Assembly (NCBI GenBank): GCA_003448685.1
Contig: DLXW01000145.1
Span: 1,512-7,473 of the forward strand
Length of the DNA stretch: 5,962 bases
DNA from: Cyanothece sp. UBA12306
Lineage (GTDB): Bacteria; Cyanobacteriota; Cyanobacteriia; Cyanobacteriales; Microcystaceae
Reading direction: 5' to 3'
A program made the position numbers and the translations under genes. The notes beneath the pieces were generated by a model. It had not been told where the DNA came from. It saw only the letters and a program-made list of their open reading frames with translations, and ran no database searches. The stretch's first letter is position 1. Each line of letters opens with the position of its first letter. This document shows, piece after piece, positions 1-5,668 of this stretch.

Positions 1-14
1 ACTTCTGACTTCTG
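1..14. repeat. Two perfect heptamers (ACTTCTG)x2 at the window edge
   Basis: The first 14 bases are two exact copies of ACTTCTG, followed by a degenerate echo (ATCTTCTGCT, 19-28). Short tandem heptamers of this type are common in cyanobacterial intergenic DNA. The array may continue left of the window. Two copies alone could be chance, so confidence is modest. The rest of 15-183 shows no gene, RNA or clear structure. Confidence 0.35.
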
Positions 15-171
15 CTATATCTTCTGCTAAACTGCCTCAATTCTCCTACTATTAGATTTATATTTTTATACTGCCCAAAATTATTTCAGAACTAACATCT
101 CCTAGCAAAATTCTCTAATGAATAATGACAGGTTAGGTATCATCAAAAAAAATGGCAAGAATTAAATCCAT

Positions 172-215
172 AGCACAAAAGAAAACAAGAGAGACTAGAT
201 TTAGTCTCTCTTGTT
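172..215 (-). terminator. Intrinsic terminator of gap2
   Basis: A perfect 14-bp inverted repeat (arms 184-197 and 202-215) closes a 4-base loop (198-201). Read on the minus strand, the second arm ends in TTGTT and runs on into TTCTTTTGTG, which supplies a U-rich tract. It lies about 50 bp past the gap2 stop codon, as expected for a Rho-independent terminator of that gene. The stem is longer than most, and since it is symmetric it could also stop transcription arriving from the left, although the plus-strand side has a poorer T tract. Confidence 0.85.
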
Positions 216-265
216 ATAATTGCTTATTTGACCAGGAAATTAACTTAAATTAATGGTACGTTGTG

Positions 266-1279
266 TTATTTCCAGTTATTAGCTACAACTTCCGCTAAAT
301 CGACAACCCGTTGAGAATAACCCCATTCGTTGTCATACCAAGCAACAACCTTAACCATGTCGCCACCCATAACCATCGTGAGACTAGCATCAACGATGGA
401 AGAATCATCAGTGCCTCGATAATCACAGGAAACTAAAGGTAAATCATTGTAAAGGATGATGCCTTTCATTGGACCTTCGGAAGCTGTTTTGAGAACTTCA
501 TTAACCTGTTCAGCAATGGTACTTTTTTCTACCTGTACCACCAAATCAACCACTGAAACATTGGGGGTAGGAACCCGCATGGCAATACCATTGAGTTTTC
601 CTTTCATTTCAGGAATTACTAGAGCAACTGCTTTAGCTGCACCAGTGGAAGTAGGAACAATATTAACCGCAGCCGCACGAGCCCGACGTAAATCACGATG
701 ACTAGCATCAAGAATACGTTGATCTCCCGTATAACTATGGGTAGTAGTCATAGTTCCTTTGATGATACCAAAATTATCATTAATCACCTTAACCACAGGA
801 GCTAGGCAATTGGTAGTACAACTAGCATTACTAATAATATTGTATTTGTCGTGGTCATAGTCTTTGTCATTGACTCCCACAACATAGGTTCCGATATCAC
901 CTCCTTTCCCAGGGGCTGTAATCAAAACTTTTTTAGCTCCGGCTACAAGATGCTTTGAAGCACCATCTTCGGTGACAAATACGCCAGTAGATTCGACAAC
1001 CAAATCTATACCCCATTCCGTCCAGGGTAAATTTAAGGGGTTGCGATCAGAAACGCATTTGATAGTCTTCCCATTAACGGTCAGAGAATTATCATCTGCG
1101 CTAATGTCCGCATCTAATTTACCCAACATCGAATCGTACTTCAATAGGTGGGCATTGGTTCTGGGGTCGGAGGTATCATTAATTCCCACCAATTCTAATT
1201 GGCTGTTTTCCCGCCCTAACCAGCATCGTACAAAGTTACGTCCAATACGTCCGAATCCGTTGATTGCTACTCTAATCAC
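266..1279 (-). CDS. gap2: Glyceraldehyde-3-phosphate dehydrogenase, Gap2 (Calvin-cycle type)
   Basis: The 337-residue product interconverts 1,3-bisphosphoglycerate and glyceraldehyde-3-phosphate in the cytoplasm. Cyanobacterial Gap2 uses NADPH or NADH and serves photosynthetic carbon fixation and gluconeogenesis, whereas Gap1 is the glycolytic enzyme. Visible in the sequence are the Rossmann start [10 protein letters not shown] (residues 7-16), the NDTSDPRT segment at 34-41 typical of plastid GapA/Gap2, the active-site stretch [12 protein letters not shown] with catalytic Cys154, partner His181 (THSYTGDQR), the phosphate-binding STGAAKA segment (211-217), and WYDNEWGYS near the C terminus (314-322). 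The regulatory C-terminal extension of plant GapB is absent. The start is GTG at 1279-1277, fixed by family length, with a GAGG-type ribosome site about 10 bases upstream (1290-1295). The gene is monocistronic, divergent from murC, and ends before a strong terminator. Confidence 0.97.
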   Translation of the reverse strand: MIRVAINGFGRIGRNFVRCWLGRENSQLELVGINDTSDPRTNAHLLKYDSMLGKLDADISADDNSLTVNGKTIKCVSDRNPLNLPWTEWGIDLVVESTGVFVTEDGASKHLVAGAKKVLITAPGKGGDIGTYVVGVNDKDYDHDKYNIISNASCTTNCLAPVVKVINDNFGIIKGTMTTTHSYTGDQRILDASHRDLRRARAAAVNIVPTSTGAAKAVALVIPEMKGKLNGIAMRVPTPNVSVVDLVVQVEKSTIAEQVNEVLKTASEGPMKGIILYNDLPLVSCDYRGTDDSSIVDASLTMVMGGDMVKVVAWYDNEWGYSQRVVDLAEVVANNWK

Positions 1280-1320
1280 TTGTTTGCTGCCCTCTATGCT
1301 TTAGCTCAATAGATTAAATG

Positions 1321-1348
1321 ATTATTAATGACCCCAATCATACCCCAA
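1321..1348 (-). promoter_or_regulatory. Candidate gap2 promoter
   Basis: On the minus strand, TTGGGG (1348-1343) and AATAAT (1326-1321) are separated by 16 bases, a plausible -35/-10 pair about 40 bases upstream of the GTG start. The match to consensus is only partial, and the AT-rich region offers other -10-like hexamers, so this is a candidate only. Confidence 0.3.
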
Positions 1349-1371
1349 AGACTGATCCATTCGATCCCCAA
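1332..1371 (-). repeat. Three phased CCCCAA (TTGGGG) direct repeats upstream of gap2
   Basis: CCCCAA occurs at 1332-1337, 1343-1348 and 1366-1371, so repeat starts are 11 and 23 bases apart, close to one and two helical turns. The copies would therefore face the same side of the DNA. The position just upstream of gap2, overlapping the candidate -35, would suit a transcription factor site. No regulator is identified. Confidence 0.4.
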
Positions 1372-1530
1372 ATTAGAAATTTTTTGTAGATAAGTAGATC
1401 TGACTAGATGACAAAATAACCAACAACAAAACAGATAAAACAAAGATTACATCAGTCTTTAAGCCTTTTTAAAATTAAGCAATTAATCCAGGATTATTCT
1501 AAAATCTTCAATTGATGGAAACAGATTCAA

Positions 1531-1544
1531 TGACCAATCGGTCA
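1531..1544. promoter_or_regulatory. TGACC-N4-GGTCA inverted repeat before murC
   Basis: Two perfect 5-base arms (1531-1535 and 1540-1544) flank AATC, and the second arm runs into ATTTTT. It lies about 80 bases before the murC start, next to the -10-like TATCAT at 1553-1558. It could be a dimeric repressor site or a very short hairpin. The stem is too short for a convincing terminator. Confidence 0.3.
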
Positions 1545-1608
1545 ATTTTTGATATCATAGCCCGTAATTAATAAGCAAATACGTTTTGCAGTAATCGTTC
1601 GGTGTGGC

Positions 1609-1613
1609 AGGAG
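1609..1613 (+). promoter_or_regulatory. Ribosome binding site that favours the murC start at 1622
   Basis: AGGAG at 1609-1613 is 8 bases before GTG at 1622, an ideal Shine-Dalgarno spacing. The longer alternative start (GTG 1604) would place this motif inside the coding region and has no comparable site of its own. The spacer itself reads ATGTAA, a start codon followed directly by a stop. Confidence 0.65.
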
Positions 1614-1621
1614 ATGTAACG

Positions 1622-3142
1622 GTGAAAACGGTTGATTTTAGTGGACGGCCTTTCCATTTTATCGGTATCGGTGGCATTGGGATGTCAGCCTTGGCTTATG
1701 TGCTTGCCAAGCGACAACTCCCTGTATCTGGTTCCGATCTACGTTCGAGTCATATTACTCAAAGATTAGAAGGGGTGGGAGCCCATATTTTTAGTAAGCA
1801 AGAAGGGACTAACCTAGAACTTTTTAATAATTGTCAAACTCATTTAGCTGAACCAGTAGGGGTTTTAGCCAATCAGACTATAGCCAACAAGATTAATAAT
1901 CATTATCCACCTTCGAGACCAGGGTCTACTGTAACCTTCGTTGAGGAGAATTTACCCCAAGTAATTTGTTCAACAGCGATCGCTCATAATAATTCCGAAT
2001 ATCAAGCGGCTCGAGACAAGGGTTGTCCCATTTTTCACCGTTCTGATGTATTAGCAGCTTTAATTAAGGATTATCAAAGTATTGCGGTAGCAGGAACCCA
2101 CGGTAAAACTACCACCAGTAGTATCCTTGGTTATGTCCTCCTCAAAGCGGGTCTTGATCCTACTATTATTGTTGGGGGAGAGGTGGACGCTTGGCAAGGA
2201 AATGCTCATTTAGGAAAAAGTAACTATTTAGTGGCTGAAGCTGATGAGTCTGATGGCACTTTAGTTAAACATTTCCCTACCATTGGTATCGTAACCAATA
2301 TTGAATTAGATCACCCCGATCACTATCAAAGTCTCGAAGAGGTGGTCAGAACCTTTCAAATTTTTGAAACCCAATGTGAGATCGTGGTTGGTTGTATTGA
2401 TTGTGAGACGGTAAGAACTCAATTAAATCCTACCATTACCTATAGCCTAGAGCCAGCTAAAAATGCTGATTATACGGTTAAAGAAATTACCTACGATCTC
2501 CATGGCACAACGGCTCAAATTTGGGAACGGGGTAGGTTTTTAGGGGAAATGCGCCTCACAATTCCAGGGAAACATAATGTAAGTAACGCCCTGGCTACTA
2601 TAGCAGTGGGACGTAAATTAGGTTTAGATTTTGAGGTAATTGCCGAAGCCTTGTTGACTTTTGGTGGAGCTAAAAGAAGATTTGAACATCGGGGTTATTG
2701 TAATGATATCACCTTTATTGATGATTATGCCCACCATCCTAGCGAAATTGAGGCTACTCTCTCAGCAGCTCGTTCTAAAGTAGGTCACAATCATGCTGGT
2801 CGAGTTGTAGCGATTTTTCAACCCCACCGCTACAGTCGAACAACTACCTTTTTAGCCGACTTTGCCAAAGCATTCCAAGAAGCGGATTTAGTAATCTTAA
2901 GCGATATTTACAGCGCGGGAGAAGTCAATATTCATAACATCACGGGTGAAGACTTAGCTAATGCGATTAAAATCCACCATTCCCAGGTAATTTATCAACC
3001 CTGTTTAAAGACCTTAACCAAGTCTTTACCGGAACTGTTGCAACCTGGAGATTTAGCTCTGTTTTTGGGTGCAGGAAACCTTAATCAAATTATTCCCCAA
3101 GTTATTGCTAGTTATAATGACACTCAAATCGAAGATTGTTAA
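1622..3142 (+). CDS. murC: UDP-N-acetylmuramate--L-alanine ligase MurC
   Basis: MurC is a cytoplasmic Mur ligase that uses ATP to add L-alanine to UDP-MurNAc, the first amino acid of the peptidoglycan stem peptide. From GTG 1622 the product has 506 residues; an in-frame GTG at 1604 would give 512. I prefer 1622 for its AGGAG site and because the protein then begins just before the conserved VDFSGRPFHFIGIGGIGMSALA. In 512-residue numbering one sees the N-terminal glycine-rich motif GIGGIGMS (21-28), the ATP-binding loop GTHGKTTT (164-171), AEADESDGT (211-219), TNIELDHPDHY (231-241), KHNVSNALA (323-331), DDYAHHPSEIE (373-383) and FQPHRYSRT (405-413), covering all three Mur ligase domains. About 40 extra residues lie between GAHIF (59-63) and STAI (123-126) compared with E. 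coli MurC. Next gene is murB, the preceding pathway step. Confidence 0.96.
   Translation: MKTVDFSGRPFHFIGIGGIGMSALAYVLAKRQLPVSGSDLRSSHITQRLEGVGAHIFSKQEGTNLELFNNCQTHLAEPVGVLANQTIANKINNHYPPSRPGSTVTFVEENLPQVICSTAIAHNNSEYQAARDKGCPIFHRSDVLAALIKDYQSIAVAGTHGKTTTSSILGYVLLKAGLDPTIIVGGEVDAWQGNAHLGKSNYLVAEADESDGTLVKHFPTIGIVTNIELDHPDHYQSLEEVVRTFQIFETQCEIVVGCIDCETVRTQLNPTITYSLEPAKNADYTVKEITYDLHGTTAQIWERGRFLGEMRLTIPGKHNVSNALATIAVGRKLGLDFEVIAEALLTFGGAKRRFEHRGYCNDITFIDDYAHHPSEIEATLSAARSKVGHNHAGRVVAIFQPHRYSRTTTFLADFAKAFQEADLVILSDIYSAGEVNIHNITGEDLANAIKIHHSQVIYQPCLKTLTKSLPELLQPGDLALFLGAGNLNQIIPQVIASYNDTQIEDC
1976..1983. repeat. HIP1 octamer GCGATCGC (in murC)
   Basis: This is an exact copy of the highly iterated palindrome HIP1, strongly over-represented in many cyanobacterial genomes. 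It supports a cyanobacterial origin. Confidence 0.85.
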
Positions 3143-3200
3143 AATTCTTTGATATTTAGATTTGGCCAGGTTTTTAGACCCTTGATCTAGAAACAATGGG

Positions 3201-3224
3201 GACTATTATTTAGTCTTTCGTTTC
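3201..3224 (+). terminator. Weak hairpin between murC and murB
   Basis: GACTA (3201-3205) and TAGTC (3211-3215) form a short stem with a 5-base loop, followed by TTTCGTTTC. The T-rich run resembles a weak terminator or attenuator that would let some readthrough reach murB. The stem is only 5 bp and AT-rich, so it may have no function. The rest of the 112-bp gap shows no gene. Confidence 0.25.
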
Positions 3225-3254
3225 AATTGCCCCCTCCTATTTGCTGATAAGCCC

Positions 3255-4193
3255 ATGATGACAATTTCTTCTCAGATTACTCCATCTGCTATCCAACTCC
3301 CAGGAACTAATTGCCAGATTAGAGCCAATTTTTCTCTGGCGGATCAAACTTCCTATAGAGTTGGAGGTCAAGCACAATGGTATGCGGCTCCTCGCAGCCA
3401 GGAAGCTCTAGAAGCAACTTTTGAATGGTTTGAGCATCAAGATATTCCCCTAATGCTTTTAGGGGCTGGTTCTAACCTTTTGATTAGCGATCGCGGTATT
3501 GATGGGTTGGTAATTAGTACCCGTTTTCTGCGTCACCGTAAGTTTGATGCTGAAACTGGACGTATTACTGTGGCCGCAGGAGATCCTATCGCCAGTGTTG
3601 CTCGAAAAGCCGCTAAAAGAGGTTGGCGTGGCTTAGAATGGGCTGTAGGCATCCCAGGAACAGTGGGGGGTGCAGTGGTGATGAATGCAGGAGCCCATAA
3701 TCAATGTACGGCTGATTGTTTAATTGAGGCGGTGGTGGTATCTCCTGATGGAACGGTGGAAAAATTAACTCCAAAAGATCTTAATTACAGTTATCGCACT
3801 TCTTGTTTACAAGGACGGCAAAAACTGGTGTTAGAGGCAACTTTTGAGTTAGAAATGGGTTTCAGTCCTCAGGAAATGATGGCTATTACCCAGCAAAATC
3901 TGCAACGGCGCAAAAGTTCCCAGCCTTATGATAAACCTAGTTGTGGTAGTGTTTTTCGTAATCCAACCCCCCATGCGGCCGGTTGGTTAATTGAACAATT
4001 AGGATTAAAGGGCTATCGTATTGGAGATGCGGAAATTTCCCAGCGTCATGCTAATTTTATTCTTAATTGCGGGCAAGCTAAGGCTCAGGATATTTTCCGA
4101 CTGATTCGTCATGTTCAAGAGCAAGTAGAGTCCCGTTGGTCTTTATTATTAGAGCCTGAAGTTAAAATCTTAGGTGAGTTTTCTTCTCTTTAA
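3255..4193 (+). CDS. murB: UDP-N-acetylenolpyruvoylglucosamine reductase MurB
   Basis: MurB is a cytoplasmic FAD enzyme that reduces UDP-GlcNAc-enolpyruvate with NADPH to UDP-MurNAc, the substrate of MurC. In the 312-residue product the FAD-binding fold is marked by YRVGGQA (34-40), LLGAGSNLLISDRGIDGLV (68-86) and GLEWAVGIPGTVGGAVVMNAGAH (126-148). Catalytic candidates are Arg181 in YSYRTS, Ser232 in CGSVFRNP (proton donor) and Glu302 in EPEVKILG, matching E. coli Arg159, Ser229 and Glu325. The C-terminal substrate domain carries AGWLIEQLGLKG (242-253) and HANFI (265-269). The length suggests the shorter type II MurB that lacks an E. coli insertion. Two adjacent ATG codons (3255, 3258) both fit, and no strong Shine-Dalgarno is visible. 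It lies 112 bp after murC in the same direction, so co-transcription is likely but not proven. Confidence 0.97.
   Translation: MMTISSQITPSAIQLPGTNCQIRANFSLADQTSYRVGGQAQWYAAPRSQEALEATFEWFEHQDIPLMLLGAGSNLLISDRGIDGLVISTRFLRHRKFDAETGRITVAAGDPIASVARKAAKRGWRGLEWAVGIPGTVGGAVVMNAGAHNQCTADCLIEAVVVSPDGTVEKLTPKDLNYSYRTSCLQGRQKLVLEATFELEMGFSPQEMMAITQQNLQRRKSSQPYDKPSCGSVFRNPTPHAAGWLIEQLGLKGYRIGDAEISQRHANFILNCGQAKAQDIFRLIRHVQEQVESRWSLLLEPEVKILGEFSSL
3487..3494. repeat. HIP1 octamer GCGATCGC (in murB)
   Basis: A second exact HIP1 palindrome, inside the murB segment that encodes SDRGID. Confidence 0.85.
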
Positions 4194-4311
4194 GCCTGTT
4201 AGAAACAGCCAGGGGATATTAAGATTAACACAGGGATTAATTTATTCCAACCTCAAGAGTCTGTCATTGGCTCTAGGTAATTATCATTCAAATTAATACT
4301 GTTAACTAGAT

Positions 4312-4662
4312 ATGACAAAAGAAAAAGGACAAGGATTTGGGTTCGGATTAGGTAAAATTAAGGAATTACAAGAAGCCTTCCAAAAAGCTCAGCAAGTTCA
4401 AGCTGGAGCGCAAGAACTCCAACAGCAATTACAGGATATGGAGATTCCAGGTGTTTGTGACGGAGAATTGGTTACAGTTGTTATGAGTGGTAACCAAGAG
4501 CCTCTTCGGGTCGAAATTAAGCCCGAAGCAATGGAAAAAACGGCTCAAGACCTTTCTGAATTAGTCGCTGAAGCGATGAAAGATGCCTATGCTAACTCTA
4601 CTGACGTAATGCGGTCTAAGATGGAAGAACTCACCAATGGGTTGAATCTTCCAGGGTTATAA
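4312..4662 (+). CDS. YbaB/EbfC family nucleoid-associated protein
   Basis: This 116-residue protein belongs to the YbaB/EbfC family of small dimeric proteins that bind DNA and associate with the nucleoid. Family hallmarks are a charged, Gln-rich N-terminal helix ([33 protein letters not shown], residues 15-47), a short beta core with [19 protein letters not shown] (51-69), and a C-terminal helix holding [31 protein letters not shown] (81-111). The leader [11 protein letters not shown] resembles other cyanobacterial members. In many bacteria ybaB sits between dnaX and recR; here it follows murB by 118 bp instead. The upstream spacer has no strong Shine-Dalgarno and no clear promoter, so the gene may be read from murC-murB or from a weak promoter of its own. 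The family call is secure; the precise role in cyanobacteria is not evident from sequence. Confidence 0.93.
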   Translation: MTKEKGQGFGFGLGKIKELQEAFQKAQQVQAGAQELQQQLQDMEIPGVCDGELVTVVMSGNQEPLRVEIKPEAMEKTAQDLSELVAEAMKDAYANSTDVMRSKMEELTNGLNLPGL

Positions 4663-4672
4663 TTGTCATTAA

Positions 4673-4709
4673 ACTGCTCAGGAGGTAAAGGATTTTCTCT
4701 TTGAGCAGT
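4673..4709 (+). terminator. Possible terminator after ybaB
   Basis: ACTGCTCA (4673-4680) pairs perfectly with TGAGCAGT (4702-4709), and GGAG (4681-4684) can extend the stem with CTCT (4697-4700) across a one-base bulge. It begins 11 bases past the ybaB stop codon. The downstream TAACTTAATTCTTTCC is only loosely T-rich, so this is a plausible but imperfect intrinsic terminator of the murC-murB-ybaB group. Confidence 0.5.
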
Positions 4710-4764
4710 CTAACTTAATTCTTTCCTATTTTCTCTTAAAATTATTGTTTAGGTATATCTCATA

Positions 4765-4800
4765 AACTAAAATATAATCAGTAACTAAAATATAATCAGT
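4765..4800. repeat. Perfect 18-bp tandem duplication containing TATAAT
   Basis: AACTAAAATATAATCAGT occurs twice head to tail (4765-4782 and 4783-4800) with no mismatch. Each copy contains a consensus -10 hexamer TATAAT (4773-4778 and 4791-4796). The pair lies 35 to 70 bases before the ATG at 4835 and could give that gene two alternative promoters. No good -35 hexamer stands at the right distance (TTGTTT at 4745 is 22 bases away). Simple slippage duplication is the plain alternative. Confidence 0.75.
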
Positions 4801-4834
4801 TTTTAACTAATTAATAAAATAGTCAATTATTTAG

Positions 4835-5175
4835 ATGTCTAGTAAAGATCGTAAGAGCATTTATGAATTTTTTGGGCTTCCTTCTCAGTTTGGAGTTATC
4901 TTGCTTACATTTGGATTTATTCTGGTTTTAAGTCCATATTTATCCGGTCTAGATTTTGGCATATTTAAGATTCCTAAACTAGATAAGAATATTCAGGAAC
5001 AACTAAAATTTTTAGGTCCGCCTATTTTTATTTTGTTTATTGTTTTTTTCTTACCAATTTTACAAGACAATAAACCTAAACTTGATATCACAGATATTAT
5101 TATTAAACCTAATCAAGATAATTACACTTCTGTTATTGATTTTAGAGTTATTAATCGAAGTGACAATATCCTAAC
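4835..5175 (+). pseudogene. 5' part of an unrecognised two-pass membrane protein gene, cut by an IS630 element
   Basis: I do not recognise a named family. Reading from ATG 4835, the frame ends at 5194 after 119 codons, but the last few codons appear to come from the insertion sequence. Visible are a short charged N terminus, a hydrophobic helix at about residues 19-36, a linker with FGIFKIPKLDKNIQEQLK, a second helix at about 59-77 (FLGPPIFILFIVFFLPIL), and the start of a polar, probably beta-rich domain (KLDITDIIIKPNQDNYTSVIDFRVINRSDN, 82-111). The protein stops abruptly there, which suggests a lost soluble domain. Base composition is more AT-rich than in the mur genes, and no Shine-Dalgarno is evident. 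The remainder may lie beyond the right edge past the element. A genuine short protein ending at 5194 remains possible. Confidence 0.6.
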
Positions 5176-5185
5176 TAAACCGCGT

Positions 5186-5530
5186 CTAAGTTGAAACCCG
5201 TAGTTTTTCTTCTTCGGGATTAAGATGGTTTTTCACCCATAAGCGATCGCTAACAATGAGCGGTCTAGAATTAAGGACTGACTGAAATTGGGCAACTTGT
5301 TCGATCAATTGAGTCTTGCTACGATAACAAGTGTGATATGTTACATCTTCTCTTAACCATTTCCATAAATGCTCCACAGGCATAAAATCGGGACTATAAC
5401 TAGGTAAGGGTTGAAGCTCGATGTTGAAAGCATTAGCAGCAAGTTTAACAGTTGATGCTCTATGATAAGGACATTGATCCCAGATAACAGTTATAGGAAT
5501 ATCAGGAAATTCAATCCGATGCTTGAAAGA
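5186..5530 (-). pseudogene. IS630 transposase, C-terminal fragment (second Asp and Glu of DDE)
   Basis: Translated on the minus strand from about 5527 to the TAG at 5186-5188, this reads KHRIEFPDIPITVIWDQCPYHRA and on to SYSPDFMPVEHLWKWLRE, ending LRVST. It contains the second catalytic Asp (VIWD, codon 5479-5477) and the catalytic Glu (PVEHLW). They are separated by 34 residues, the DD34E spacing of IS630/Tc1 transposases. The usual Asn before Pro in the NPIEHLW motif is Met here. Upstream, the frame continues into the repeat block (KPLSF) and meets an in-frame TAA among the heptamers, so there is no native start. An ATG at 5383 could only yield a 65-residue tail. It is very likely non-functional by itself. 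Confidence 0.85.
5243..5250. repeat. HIP1 octamer GCGATCGC (in the transposase)
   Basis: A third exact HIP1 palindrome lies inside the IS630 transposase fragment. This suggests the element has long resided in cyanobacterial genomes rather than arriving recently from an unrelated phylum. Confidence 0.85.
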
Positions 5531-5624
5531 CAGGGGCTTGCAGATTTTAGATTTTAGATTTTAGATTAATGATTATCCGATTTGATGATTTTAGATTTTC
5601 CCCTGCTTGAAAGACAGGGGCTTG
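5521..5624. repeat. 20-bp direct repeat, 84 bp apart, one copy inside a hairpin
   Basis: GCTTGAAAGACAGGGGCTTG occurs identically at 5521-5540 and 5605-5624. At the second copy the preceding CCCCTG (5600-5605) pairs with CAGGGG (5615-5620) around a 9-base loop. The first copy is preceded by TCCGAT and lacks this hairpin. The pair brackets the heptamer array inside the broken transposase. It could mark the ends of a small inserted element or a duplication of one sequence. The hairpin recalls IS200/IS605-type end structures, but this is only a resemblance. Confidence 0.7.
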
Positions 5625-5668
5625 TTTTTAATCTTTTATCGTAAATCCAAAATCCAAAATTGTCTGGT
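5541..5668. repeat. Heptameric ATTTTAG-type repeats replacing the transposase core
   Basis: From 5542 the plus strand reads as near-perfect 7-base units (GATTTTA three times, then degenerate GATTAAT, GATTATC and similar, and GATTTTA again near 5588-5594). A second patch of ATCCAAA units lies at about 5644-5658, between the 5605-5624 repeat copy and resumed transposase coding. This low-complexity, AT-rich sequence resembles the heptameric tandem repeats scattered in cyanobacterial genomes. It supplies stop codons that end both transposase halves. No gene is visible within it. Confidence 0.65.

Larger units (their letters stand above)
1280..1621. promoter_or_regulatory. Divergent control region between gap2 and murC
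   Basis: This gene-free interval must carry promoters for leftward gap2 and rightward murC. It contains three CCCCAA hexamers (1332, 1343, 1366), a 10-bp inverted repeat with widely separated arms (1347-1356 and 1451-1460), a 13-base palindrome centred at 1490, and TGACC-N4-GGTCA at 1531-1544. No coding sequence, tRNA or recognisable riboswitch is visible. A clear NtcA site (GTA-N8-TAC) was looked for and not found. Confidence 0.7.

Noticed and set aside
456..701. Plus-strand 81-codon open frame inside gap2
   Set aside because: It lies fully antisense to the well-conserved gap2 gene, its product resembles no family, and there is no ribosome site. It is a shadow of the real gene.
972..1304. 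Plus-strand 110-codon open frame over the 5' end of gap2
   Set aside because: It is antisense to gap2, with no recognisable domain and a composition expected from the reverse complement of a coding region.
3171..3193. 8-bp AT-rich hairpin (TTTTTAGA with TCTAGAAA) after murC
   Set aside because: It includes a wobble pair, has few G/C pairs and is followed by no T tract, so it is not supported as a terminator.
4196..4208. CTGTT-AGA-AACAG hairpin just after murB
   Set aside because: The stem is 5 bp and is followed by CCAGGGG rather than a T-rich run, so it would make a poor terminator.
5186..5383. A stand-alone 65-residue gene
   Set aside because: The same frame continues upstream through the second catalytic Asp of an IS630 transposase, so this is only the tail of a broken gene.
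5541..5668. Possible CRISPR array in the repeat block
   Set aside because: The units are 7 bases and contiguous, with no 25-40-base repeats or unique spacers, and no cas genes are nearby.
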